A stretch of 64,000 nt of DNA from Ligula intestinalis (Eukaryota > Platyhelminthes > Cestoda > Diphyllobothriidea > Diphyllobothriidae): positions 13,331,898-13,395,897 of the forward strand of contig JAYGXS010000004.1 of NCBI GenBank assembly GCA_036362985.1, given 5' to 3'. The translations under genes were made by a program, and so were the position numbers. Of the stretch, positions 21,670-32,254 are shown one piece after another. Every line of letters starts with the position of its first letter. Position 1 is the first letter of the stretch. The notes under the pieces were generated by a model. The model was not told the DNA's origin and searched no databases. It saw only the letters and a program-made list of their open reading frames with translations.

Positions 21670-22790
21670 TGCAGAGAGCTTTATGGAAAATTCCGGGGAC
21701 ATACCCTTGAAGATTAAGGTCAGAATTGGAGTTAGGGTTAGGTTCATGGTAACTGTATAGTCCAGGCTAGGATTTAGATTACTGTTATAGTTTACCTTTA
21801 TATTAGGGTTAAGACATGGAAGTGTTTACCCGTCCTGAAATATATCGCAAGGCCACTTATTTTAAGTGAGCTGGGCGTTTTTATTGCCGCGTCTTGTTTA
21901 TGTATCCATGCAAGTAATTATTAACTGAGTGAGCAAGCCGCTTCGCACTCAGCAGGAAAAGTGCTGACGAATATGGGGGTTGCTAATTTTGATAGGTATG
22001 TGATGGCATGGCAACTGTATGCTATTAATGCTGTACCCTCGTGCGTCCAACCAATAACTGCCTCTGATGCTGGGCTTGAGTGAAAACCCAAAACAGCGTT
22101 TGGAGACCAGCAATAACCAAACGTCGTATGTTAAGTCAATTTTTCACCGAGCATTCTCATGCGCCAGACCTGCAGCTCGGTGTACTATTTTTCGCTGACT
22201 GCGAATGTGCCCGAATGACCACATTAGGAGTGGGCAAATATTCGTAGGAGGTTGTCAGGGTAAACAAAATAAGACAAGTGTTCGTTGTTGTAGATTTTAA
22301 AAATTCATCTGACCCAAGTGTGATCAAAGTTTACGGCTGCCGGTGGGGCCTCGTAACTTAGGTGGTTAGGGCGTCGGCTGTAGTGAAATGGCTGTCAATT
22401 AGGCCCTGGTAGTTAGGGTTAAGATTGTCTGAATGCAGGCAGAATAAGTCCAAAACAGCACTGGACCCGTATTCCCTGTTGTCCCTCCCCTCTGCTATTA
22501 CAACTTGGCCAACTTTGGCCTAGTCTTTGGTTACCTGTCTGGGATCCATTGCCGCCAACACGAAGCTTGTGGGTGTCGGGAGACCAGTAGATGGATGTGC
22601 GCACATATTCCCATTTGAGTAAACAACTTACCTTACAAAACAAATCACCTAGGCACATTTGAGGGACGAATAAAAAGCCCGCAAAATTAGACGTGTGTTG
22701 CCTGACTGGAAGTATTATTTGCACCCCTGGATAAGAGCTTTTACTGGTCCCATCAGCTCGGCAACCGTAACAAAGCAACATTTTTCGTTA
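21670..22790. repeat. Right arm of the large inverted repeat
   Basis: Reverse complement of most of 14690-16235. The inner end includes a short telomere-like stretch (GAGTTAGGGTTAGG at about 21731), matching TAACTCC-type sequence near 16180 in the left arm. The arms are separated by about 5.4 kb. Confidence 0.7.
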
Positions 22791-22994
22791 GTCATCCATT
22801 TGGCTGTGATGTTGCGAGCCAATAAAGCGGATTTACTCGGCTTGTAAAATATACTACGGTAAAACATTACCAACTCCACCCTACTCCTATAACAGCATCT
22901 TTACTACATGTGTGGAAACCGCATAAAAGGGCAAGAGAATGATAATGGCAGCACGCTGATTTGGTTAGATTCAACGACGCAAGAAGTCGAGGAA

Positions 22995-23245
22995 ACAGAG
23001 ACTTCAGTATCAGTATATTGAGGGATATGTAGGAAAAATTCCTTTGAATGCCCTATTTGTACATATGTGCAGTGGTAGCAGAAAATTTGTTTCTCAGACT
23101 GTTGTCGAGGCCAGTTGTCCTGTATCATGGGATGAAAATAGGAGCAGACAGTGAAAAAACTCCTCAGGGATTTTTAGGAGAAAAACTTCGCTCTTGTGGG
23201 GGTAATGCGTGGGAGAAAAAAGGGGATTCCAACGGGGGGGGGGGC
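22995..23245 (+). repeat. Family-F repeat, copy 3
   Basis: Contains CAGTATCAGTATAT, CCTTTGAATGCCCTATTTG, GACAGTGAAAAAACTCCTC and TTTTTAGGAGAAAAAC, in the same order as the copies at 12486 and 16560. Confidence 0.6.
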
Positions 23246-24169
23246 ATTGCAAAGGTTCCCAGGATCATCACCGTGTGGAAGCCGCGTTCTGATTCTTCCT
23301 TGCTGATTGCAGAGTCCGCCAACGGAACTGGAAAAACAGAGGCATCCGTCCAGATCCTCGACAGTCCGCTTTGGGTACCTGTGGATACTGGCTCAATGTG
23401 GAGAAAATAATTGAATAAATCCGCCACTATGTGTCTTATGAGAAGCTTAGGTAGCCGACCATTTCTTTTAGAGGGTACTCCAAATTATCATTTGATTTTA
23501 CTAAGAACACCTCTAACAAATTCATTGAACTGACATCTAGCTTTGCCAAAAGTCTTTTTCTGGTGAAATTTCACCTACACACGCATATTTTTCATACTTT
23601 CCAGGCCTCCTGCTATCCGAGACACCCGCGATCGAGGCCTCGAAACGTTCTAGGCTTGCATATGTACTGAAAACAGGGTAATTGTGAGGACAAGCCCAAG
23701 ATCTGGCCTACCGATTGAATTTTCGAGTAGTGTCGAGAAATTGGTACATCTCAGATTACAAGAGCAGAGAAACTTGAGAGTTTGCAAAAGAGTTTGTATG
23801 TGCTGAAATCTGGCTACTCCAACAAGGCGTATTTAGTGAAAATGCGGCAAATTGGTCGCGTTTCTATATCCCCTATTTTGAACTTTTAGCTGAGCCTACG
23901 CGGAGATCCTGCGACCGAATATCGTCCCCAGTAATAGTATGAGCGCGTCAGGAATCCGCAACGACACTGAACCTGTTGAAATTTGCGACTCGGTTGCTGG
24001 CGAGTATCACGTACGATGGTTGTTTAGTATCATAGATACTTGAGGTCGTGATTGTTGTTGCCTAGCAATCACACAAACCCAACACAATAGAGAAACAAAG
24101 TCCGAGTTGCCACGAGGAAAATTATATTGTTATAATAAATTCTCGCTTTAAAAAAACTGCGTATGGTAT
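23246..24169. other. Intron, no recognised feature
   Basis: A block near 23610-23660 with CCGAGACACC and CTCGAAACG is faintly reminiscent of the ribozyme-like cassettes listed elsewhere, but too diverged to call. Confidence 0.35.
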
Positions 24170-24335
24170 TACCGACAGTGAAAAGGGAGACTGAAACGGG
24201 CGTTTCTGGCTTATTAGGCATCATCAGTCAGAAATACCCTATCCCCTGGCATTGCAGCATCGGAGGCTGGAACCGGTGACTTTTGGGCTGGAAGTGTAAT
24301 AATCTACGCCCTGCTCCATCCTAGTAGCACGTGCA
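24170..24335 (-). repeat. Degenerate tRNA-derived SINE
   Basis: On the - strand a decayed B-box region near 24270 is followed by the family body (GATGATGCCTAATAAGCCAG) and a CAGTCTCCCTTTT-type 3' segment. Confidence 0.5.
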
Positions 24336-24825
24336 GATCAATTGTGCAAAATCCGGCATACATCCGGCATATGTATCCGGATTCATCCAGTAGGATTCCA
24401 GGATGGAATCCCCTTGGTTTTGCTACTAGGCCCCCGTTTAGCCCAGGAGGCTGTCATTTTTCTCCCTTCTCCTTCGCTCACGAATCTAACATGACTCACC
24501 CTCTCACAAGTCAATGGTTCGTCTGTCTTGCCGCGCCAATTAGTCTAGTGTGAAAAATCAAAATTTCTCACTGACTTTACTTTCTTCCGTCGACGGTAAG
24601 GGCCATTGGTGAATTCAAGAGCGACGGTGAAATTATGATTGTCCCAGCAGACGAAAGACGGACAACCGTAATCATGGGCAATTCCAGCTGTTCAGAGTCT
24701 ACTTGATCCAGTTCCCCTCCTAGTAGCAAATCCAAGCAGGTTTCATCATGGAATCCTACTGGAAAAATCCGGATATATATGCTGGATTTATACCGGATTT
24801 TGTCCACTTTGCTACGAGGGCACGG
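24336..24825. mobile_element. 490-bp foldback element with about 105-bp arms
   Basis: The left arm (24336-24440) and right arm (24720-24825) are inverted copies. Both contain AAAATCCGG, a TATATCCGGATTT-type block and TCCAGTAGGATTCCA, and end near TTTGCTACTAGG. The central part includes a palindromic GTGAAAAATC...ATTTCTCAC stretch and a short PLE-derived coding remnant (see 24610-24690). Confidence 0.65.
24610..24690 (+). pseudogene. Fragment of a Penelope-like element N-terminal domain
   Basis: The + strand reads DGEIMIVPADERRTTVIM. This matches the PLE pre-RT motif of the form (D)(N)xIVxxPADKGxxTVxM, also present in the 58.7-61.1 kb PLE as NDLVIVPADKGPSTV. Only this short piece survives, inside the foldback element. 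Confidence 0.5.
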
Positions 24826-25979
24826 GTTCGTTGCTCTGTAGGTTTATATAGGCAATATGCACAATGGCAAATTGGTACTCACTCATTGTGTCTCTGGACT
24901 CTGTCTATCGAGCCTAATCAGCAGCCGTGCTTGTCAGCTAGTATTCTGTCCAATCCGCTTCACGAAGGAAGCTCTGAGCGACTCCCTGCAGACGTGGACC
25001 AATCGGAGTTGAGCGGAGCACGGTGGCTGCAGCCACTGCCTTTCGGGGGCGTGTGGATCAGCCTGTGTACTCTGAAGTGAAATTGGTTCTCTGGGAGTGT
25101 TGACAGCTCCGTCATCTGGCGGCGAAAAAACTGTCTGGCATAACCACCACTGCAAACCTTACCTGCGACTGCCTCTGGTGATGGCGGCGGCGGCAAATGC
25201 AGTCGTCGTCCCCCTCCTGCTTTCCCCCTCCTATTCCCCGCTTTATCAGCATGCTTAAGGCTGTGTTAAAAGTTATTGCACGCTCGAGTGTTGCCGTTGC
25301 TTGTTGGTAAGTAGACTTCAAGTGGGTATCGAGTGAATGATGAAAGCTTGCCTGTTTAATTTGTCTGGATGACGAAGTGAGGCGTGCATGCATGATTTCG
25401 GCGTTTGCACCCTAGATTAGGCTTTCCACAGCATTAAGCATACCTTGTTTTGCATAGTAGCCAATTTTCTCAGCATTTAGTCATTTTTCCCCTCAACATG
25501 GTGATTAAATTAGTATTTTTCAGAAAATGGCTTCGAAATAAATTTTTTTCTTTCTCAATTTGACCCTCCTCTCTGTAACTCGATCACTCTCTTCCACCTA
25601 TTGCCCTTAACCTTTGCTGTTGCGCCGCATCTATTACGGCCCACACTTGACCTGAGTTGTTTTTTTGTTAGCGGTGCTTTGGCGCGTTCAGACTGGTTCT
25701 GTGAGGTCACCGTGAATGCGCGCCTGTAGTGAGGACACACGCTTGGTTGATTGCGACCTTTTTGCCTGTTGTTGCATTCCGGCCTTTTCTTCTTTTTTTT
25801 GTGTTGCCTTCAGAGGTTGAGTTTCATTTTTGTCATTTTGTAACTATTGTGAGCAGGGGTTTCCTTTCTTTCCTGTGATATGGCCCAACCTTAAAACCCC
25901 TATTAACACTGCTCCCGTAGGACACAATGATACGGCTAGCGATATCTAAGTACCTCGGCACATGAGAATGTTGCCTTTA
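24826..25979. other. Intron, no recognised feature
   Basis: Nothing I can name. Base composition shifts to AT-rich from about 25400. Confidence 0.4.
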
Positions 25980-26580
25980 GTGATTTTCGATGCACCAAAA
26001 CACGCTTTTCTGTACTCCTTCGGTGGAAACAGTTAGCCTTTTTAAAGTATATGCTCGAAAAAGGTGGTCTTTCGGTTATAAAAGCATCTTATTTTGAGAT
26101 TTTTATGACCGTGAAGTTTCCATTCAAGTAAAAGCCACCAAGGTTAGTAGAGGCAGGGACCTGTTTAATGATTTTTTTCTTTTTTCTTTTTATTCCTTTT
26201 TGGATTAGGAAGGAGTAGGCAAATGAGCTTGTAAGATGGATTATTGTATGGCATACTCCCAGGATATTTCGGACGATTCAGAGTGTTGATTTTTAAATGT
26301 AATGCTTTTCGGTCTTCTGCAAAAATCACAATCGATCAAAAAGGACCGTTTCAGTAGTGTACAATATTTATATTAATTTTCCTTGCTCTCATAACTTTTT
26401 CTATGTATTCCATAGAGAACGTGCCCAAAAATATCCTTCTTTGTACTCATTTGATAGAAAATCGCGCCTTCTCCGTAGTTAATACTCGTAGAAAAGTAAC
26501 GTTTCATTTTGAAAAAAATTGTTTAATCATGACTTTTTAAAACCGTACAATATTCATTGGAATATAATCTTATCTGGCCT
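25980..26580. repeat. AT-rich repeat related to the 34-kb foldback arms
   Basis: Two diverged direct blocks (about 25985-26125 and 26400-26560) both run through TTTTCTGTACTCC or TTCTTTGTACTCATTTGAT and a TTTATGACC or AATCATGAC block. The second resembles the arm segment TTTCTTGTACTCGTTTG of 34142-34510. Similarity is judged by eye and weak. Confidence 0.4.
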
Positions 26581-27324
26581 TTTTTTAATGATCCTCATGA
26601 ACTATACACCATAACCCACATCCCTAACAGCATTTTGTGAATACCAAATGGCATCTTCTAGTCTACCAACTCTGAACCCAAATACAACGGCAGATCCGGC
26701 TCATAATGATAGGGGAATTATAAAACATTTTGAACCCTTTGAGTATCAAAATTATAGATGTGCTTTTTTACCGAATAAGTAAAATAAATGCTACTTTTGG
26801 TCATGTCTTCTCTGAAGTAAATGTGAACCTATAAGGGCATCGGCGATTAGTAAAATGGATGAATGTGTTTAGAAGTCCTGTTTGCCTTTGACTTATAAGA
26901 AGAAACTACTTTTAAAATTTCAGTAGCCCGATTTTATCTTATTTTCGTTAAATGCCGTCGATATAAGGTCGAATTTCCGTCAATAGGCATTAATTGTCTG
27001 AACAACAGGAGTTTATGTTGATGGAGTTGATTATATTGAGCTCATTCAAACAATTATAAGTGGCCTTAATTTAATGTCCTTTGATCACTTTCAATCCTAT
27101 TAAATATTCATTTAAATTTGTTAACCAAGTAGAAAATGTTAAACTATCAATTCCATAAGACAGTTGGGCGGAGGAATAGATATTTAGGCAGCCCTGCAAG
27201 GCAGTTTTGCCAAAGAATGCATACTATTTAAGTAATGTCTTTTCCCAGGAAGTTATTTTTGCCGGCGGCCGGAAAGAAATGGATTAAGAAGCCAGTGTCC
27301 TGGCGTGTGCGAGCTGTCCCGGCA
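26581..27324. other. AT-rich intronic DNA
   Basis: No recognised feature. Confidence 0.4.
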
Positions 27325-27539
27325 TTATGACGTAAGATTACCAATATTACAGTCCGACTTAAGTAACTCTTCCAACTCGAAAACGCGTTTCGACAATTTA
27401 GTTAACATTTCATCAGATTGTTCCCTGACTATGCAAATTTCAATTAGGCCCGAGAGGAATTCGCGGCTAGAACGCGCATTGGCACTGTCTAACGCACCAT
27501 CCAACTTCATTAATGCGCCTTGTCTGTTAATTAGGGCTG
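27325..27539 (-). CDS. Candidate terminal exon, unassigned coiled-coil protein, antisense within the QSOX intron
   Basis: On the - strand an acceptor (CTTAGTCCTTTGTTGACAG) is followed by an open frame to a stop at 27325-27327. The peptide is rich in Leu, Glu, Lys and Ser with heptad-like spacing (REQSDEMLTKLSKRVFELEE near the end), as in a short coiled coil. The protein-like composition, far from any recognised transposon, and the acceptor suggest a real exon, possibly of a gene nested in the QSOX intron on the opposite strand. I do not recognise a family and found no upstream exon. It could still be a fortuitous frame. Confidence 0.35.
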
Positions 27540-28289
27540 TCAACAAAGGACTAAGATCTCATTAACCCTGCCGCTCCCGCAAACAATTTACTAAGAAGCT
27601 TTCAGCACACAAACGGATTATCATTAACTGCAAATGTGATTCACAGCAGAGAGAGAGAGAGAGATTACCTCGGTGGAAGCACAATGCTTCTGGAGGAACG
27701 TAGTTGCTTGCAACAGGAGCGTAGGATATTTTTTACTCCGTACTTTTCAGGAAAAGTGGTTTAATTTACAAACACATTTACATTCTGTAGAAACGATGCA
27801 TTATCCTCAAATTACCGGAATTCTTAACTGCAACTAGAGGAAGTTCCTACAGTTACTGTTTTTGTTTTGTTACACACATACCAACTGGGGCATGTGACAC
27901 AGATAACTCGACTCGCCCCACCGCCCAATCAGAAGACACGATAGTGATTTTACCTCATTTCTTCCTTTTTTCCTTTTTTTCTCCCCTTTCTACGTCTGTC
28001 TGTTATGCTTAAGCTGATGAAATTTTGCAGCAACTTCCGTGTAGGCTCTAACTCCTGGCGCGTTTTCTTCCGTGATTCTTCAACAAGCCTGCATAGTAAG
28101 CAGGTTGCTACCCTTCAACAGGCTCTTCAGTTTACCCCTCATTAGGATGTTTCTATAATTACTGCCCCAGGTAGTCTGGTTTAATGAGGCTGCCACTTAG
28201 CCAACTTCTTCACTGCCCGTTCGCAAACGACTTCTGTAGGAGCGACTGTTAACTCCAGACTAATTCCAGTGTATGAAGGAATTCTGTCG
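27540..28289. other. Intron, no recognised feature
   Basis: Contains a short (GA)n run at 27650-27664. Nothing else is recognised. Confidence 0.4.
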
Positions 28290-28440
28290 GAGACTTGATG
28301 AACTTCTTTAGTTTAGAAGCCTTCGTCAGCCTACTGCACCCAACCCCGAATTCGTTGGACCTGCGATTCGAATCTTGCGTCTTTGCTAATCGAAAATGAT
28401 TAGATCAAGGGCTTTACCATTGAGTCATGGGCTCACCTCT
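28290..28440 (-). repeat. tRNA-derived SINE copy
   Basis: On the - strand: GAGCCCATGACTCAATGGTA (A-box region), then an anticodon-arm-like stretch, then the B-box-like AAGATTCGAATCGC near 28363-28379, then the SINE body. Confidence 0.65.
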
Positions 28441-28477
28441 TCGGCTGGGATCATAAATATTATTAGGGTGGGCCTTC

Positions 28478-28665
28478 GCTTTTCGGGCTACTGACCAAAA
28501 GCGACCTGTAAGGGAGACTGGGTGGCTTTTTCTGGCTCATAAGCCGTCATCAGCCAGTCAGATCTAATCCTAGGTTTGCTGGATCCGGGATTCAAACCCG
28601 GGTTCCTTTGTCATCGAGCGTTTTCAAGTCTGACGTTCCTCCATTGAGCCACGGAACTATGGTCC
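28478..28665 (-). repeat. tRNA-derived SINE copy, well preserved
   Basis: On the - strand: CCGTGGCTCAATGGAGGAAC (A box), B box GGGTTTGAATCCC at about 28588-28600, then GACTGGCTGATGACGGCTTA and GAGCCAGAAAAAGCCACC, ending in CAGTCTCCCTTACAGG. It is 40 bp from the preceding copy, in the same orientation. Confidence 0.75.
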
Positions 28666-29284
28666 TAATATTTCCGATTCTTTGGCGTGCGACTATCCAT
28701 AAGCCCTATTGTTACTTTACAAGTGTGTATATTGGTGTGCGGAAGAACCCCCGCCAACTTGGGCTTGCTTCAAACACCGTGCTATACAGCCTGTTTGTTA
28801 TCGACCGGGCACATTTGTGACTAGGAAGCTCTGATCATTTTCCTGGCGTACATACGCTTCTTTTGTCTGTAATTTCACATATGAGGCATCAAAAATAATC
28901 CAATTTTTCAAGTTCGCCCGATACTTTTCCTCGTTCGGGTGGACTGGCCTTTGCTCTTGAACTTACCGCAGCTCCTTTTCTACCCCATAATGACATATGT
29001 TGAACGTATACTTCCTTTTGAAGAGTGTGAACAGAGTACTCGTTGTTGCTGTCAATATGTTTGTCGACATAGCCCATCTTCTGGGAGCGAACTGGATTTC
29101 AGTACTGCAACAAAAAACAATGCTGGTACCGTTCATATTTGTTCCCAGTTCTCACGGCCTAGGCTGGAGCGCCGACAGTACGTCACATGGGCCGAAAAAA
29201 ACTGTCGATAGCATAGTGCTTTGAGATTTGGTTTTGATACAAGCGAAAATGCAAGTCTCAGGAAGTACTAGAAAGGAGGTAGAT

Positions 29285-29349
29285 GCGGTCGCTGGAACAT
29301 GAGCCTTATTCGTCGGACGTTTCGGATTCCAGCTCGAACCTATCATCAA
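29285..29349 (-). ncRNA. Hammerhead-ribozyme-like PLE end cassette
   Basis: On the - strand the core is TTGATGA, a stem II-like stretch (TAGGTTCGAGCTGGAATCC) and GAAACGTC. After that come AATAAGG and TTCCAGCGACCGC. PLEs are known to carry minimal hammerhead ribozymes (CUGANGA...GAAA) near their ends. The first core base is T instead of C, so activity is doubtful. Confidence 0.45.
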
Positions 29350-29636
29350 AAAGGCCATTGGATACGGGTATTCCGTACACAGGAAGTTGTAGGATTTATA
29401 GGATGTAATCACTAGGTTACTGCATCAGTACGACAATTAAAGGTTACTCCTTCATAGATGAATACTGTCATCTGTTGCGCTAATGGCTTGGTGGCTGGTA
29501 CGCGGATTGCGACCTACTGAACTTTAATCACCTGTTTTGGCGTGATGATTGCTCGGCCACTTGATTCACAGGCAACGGCTCCTATTAATACTACAACTCT
29601 CTGTGTATGAAAAACCCTTATCGGATATTGCAGTTT

Positions 29637-29690
29637 CAGACGATGAATTCGAACTGGAATCCGAAACGTTAGGCGAATAAAGTTCTTTTC
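29637..29690 (+). ncRNA. Hammerhead-ribozyme-like PLE end cassette
   Basis: Core CAGACGA, stem II-like GAATTCGAACTGGAATCC-type stretch (29645-29662), GAAACGTTAG and then GAATAAAG. It faces away from the cassette at 29285-29349. One core position (A for T) departs from consensus. Confidence 0.45.
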
Positions 29691-29742
29691 GCAGAAATCA
29701 TGCCTCTTTCTCCTCCTTTTACTTTGACTAAATCGGCAAGAC

Positions 29743-29905
29743 AACGAGCTCGTGGCTCAATGGTCAGGGCGTTAGACTCTGATCAAAAGGTCGCGATTTC
29801 GAGCCTCAAGTGGTGTGCAACTTAAGGCTGGGTATGACTGGCTGACGACGGCTTATAAACCATAAATGGTCATTCCAGTCTCCCTTGCCCTTGCTGGCAA
29901 TACTA
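29743..29905 (+). repeat. tRNA-derived SINE copy, well preserved
   Basis: A box GTGGCTCAATGGTCAGGGCG (about 29752-29771), B box GATTTCGAGCC (29795-29805), then GACTGGCTGACGACGGCTTA, AAACCATAAATGGTCATTCC and CAGTCTCCCTTGCCCTTG. Confidence 0.75.
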
Positions 29906-30535
29906 TCTGATTATACGACTTCCCGCCATGTAAAGGTATTTGCGGCGCTCTTGTGTGGGAATGCTGGAGACTTTCCAAACTTCTTTTGCGAACGAAAGTC
30001 TCGTGTGGACGGTTCGTTTTTTTCTGACTGACCCAAAAGCCACTTGCGCCTGATAATCTACAAGTGGGATGTTTTTAAGCTAAGTCGATGCAGCCTCCGC
30101 GTTTGCATTCGTAGGAGTGCATGTGTTCGCGCGGAAGGATCAAAGAGTGGCTGTAACTCTCGCTGCTTTTTATGCTGATAATGCGATCCCCGAAGGGGCT
30201 GCACTGATTGGTCCGTGGCACACGTAAGTTGGGCGGTGTTGTGTCCTCGTTACTTTGACCCGGGCAGTAAGATTATTGATAACTTCCGCTGATCCACGAA
30301 ACCAACCGGTTTTATTATCCCTCTCCCCACCTCAAGAGGATGTTTTTGCAGACGTACAGTACTTCTCGTTCGACTGTCATTCTAGAACTTTAGAATTTCA
30401 CCACAAAAATCTGATTACGGAGGTTGGGGATCGTAAGTCGTGCCAATCTGTCTTTAAAAGTTGGCAGATGAGAACACCGAACATACAGTCGGCTTCCATC
30501 TTGTTCAATCTTAAATTTCGCTGCATGGTTGAGTA
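29906..30535. other. Intron, no recognised feature
   Basis: No recognised exon or repeat. Confidence 0.4.
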
Positions 30536-30782
30536 AACTCTGATCACTACAATCTTCAGGTCGAATCCCAGGTTGGAGGAAAAAGACAAGAGTCGCCAAA
30601 ATAAAGGTTTTATTATGCACAGAACCCTGAGTTGGCCACTGGCGAAGCCAAGGCTGGTCCTGACTGCGTCCAGCCAGGCCTGAGAGTGTCAACTGTCTGT
30701 TGTGTTGAGGGATTACAGTTGCTTTTACATGACTATGAAGCGAGTCCAAGTGCTCTGTCATTGGTGTGTTGCTATTGCCCGT
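30536..30782 (-). repeat. AATAAA-family repeat, copy 5, inverted
   Basis: On the - strand it runs from GGGCAATAGCAACACACCAA through CTGGCTGGACGCAGTCAGG, CGCCAGTGGCC and CATAATAAAACC to GATTGTAGTGATCAGAG. Full-length member of the family at 7835. Confidence 0.7.
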
Positions 30783-31317
30783 ACGGATGTTGCCTGTAAA
30801 GGTCTTTTCTGCATCGACCGCCCTTACGCGTGCCATCGTGTTTACCCCATGTTCGGCATTTGTTATGAGAACGCCCGCCGTACCCTAATCTGGACCCCGT
30901 GTTGGCCCAGCGCAGCTATCACGCGGCCTGTTTGCGGACACAAAGGTAGACCCACAAAGTCAACAGGAATCGAGGTTCCAGCTGGATCGCCTCCTCTTCA
31001 GCTGGCTATACGCTCGACTAGCACCTTTGGCTGAACGGTGATTGGACCGTGCTTGAATTGCTTCATATTGGGGATTGATTTTAGTAGGTGGTGCGCTGAC
31101 TGGATACCAAGCGGTGCACGTACGCACTGCTTACTTTGCTTACTGATGAGGTCAGGCTAACAGGTCAGCCGCCTCAGTAAATGAAGGTCTCATAATGGTC
31201 CAGGAACGAGAACACTTAATGTCTGTTATTCAGTCATTTCCAGTCAAAGATCAAGGTTTGAGGCGAATGTTCGCATTCCAGGAACGTGTATATTCTGAGA
31301 AGAAGACGGATTATCGA
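30783..31317. other. Intron, no recognised feature
   Basis: No recognised exon or repeat. Confidence 0.4.
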
Positions 31318-31378
31318 ACACTGGAATCATTATTTTATTAGTCTTAACTTTCGGGCTCCTGCAGGAGTCCATCCTCAG
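31318..31378 (-). ncRNA. Hammerhead-ribozyme-like PLE end cassette
   Basis: On the - strand: CTGAGGA (consensus CUGANGA), a stem II hairpin GGACTCCTGCAGGAGCCC with one mismatch, GAAAGTTAAG, then AATAAAATAATG and ATTCCAGTGTTCG. This is the best-preserved core in the window. No PLE coding sequence adjoins it, so it is probably a solo terminal repeat. Confidence 0.55.
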
Positions 31379-31492
31379 AGATGGGAAAAACAGCAACAAA
31401 TGAAGTGGCTAGTTCTGGCGTGTACATAAAACAGCTTAAATTTTGAACCCCCCTCGCCGATCTCGCCCACTAGCACCTACTGATAAAGTCTG

Positions 31493-31502
31493 NNNNNNNN
31501 NN
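31493..31502. other. Assembly gap (10 N)
   Basis: Ten undetermined bases; the real gap length is unknown. Confidence 0.99.
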
Positions 31503-32254
31503 GAAAAATGACAATTTCTGCCTCAAATCGGTGTCGATAACATGTAGCAAGTAAATAAACGCGCTTGTATGACAGTCGCTTCTAGCATATACATGCTGAT
31601 AGGTAAAAATTTCCATCGTTATAGGCCCGACTCACATACAGACCTTCCGCAGACTGGTCACCTTTAAGAAACAGTCGATACATCAATTTGAGCCCGTACT
31701 GTTTTTATGAATTTATAGATACAAGCGCATTATCTTTGTTTCGTGACCCGGGTCCGAAGGATTTGTTTCGACGTCTAAGGACTCAATCTTTGAGGATCGT
31801 CGCCTAGTGTTGCCGTTAGATCTGTTCTTTTGAATCCCAGCATGAACACCTTTCTGTAAAATGTTGTTAGCATTATTAAGTTGATTGCATCTCTCCTTAG
31901 GGAAGAATCCACCGCTCGAAAGGATGTGATACGGGGAATAGGGAATCCCATAATGCTGGCAGCCTTGCGCTAAATTTCAGGACTATTAAGGTTAGGATGC
32001 AGTTTGATGAAGCCTTACTACTAGGGTTGGCGTTACACAAAGGTTATAGGTATCCTTCCTGTATTTAACGCAGATTGACCTCTATTTCTGGTGGATTTCT
32101 ATTCATTTGTCCTACTCTCAAAACCGAGAAAGTAAGGCCTCGCTAGCCTTCTCTCGCAACACAATTTCAGATGTGGTTTTAGCGCCTTTAACTCGTCCTC
32201 TTAAGTTCCTACAATTTGCTTATCCAAAAATCTGCCTGTACTCCAATTCCCTAG
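31503..32254. other. 3' end of the large QSOX intron
   Basis: No feature until the acceptor CTCCAATTCCCTAG ending at 32254. Confidence 0.5.

Noticed and set aside
29152..29412. 86-codon open frame on the - strand
   Set aside because: It runs through the ribozyme-like cassette and adjacent repeat, with no coding signal.
32107..32254. N-terminal extension of the QSOX terminal-exon frame (49 codons)
   Set aside because: It lies upstream of a good acceptor, is not QSOX-like, and the phase-matched junction with 9946 uses 32255.
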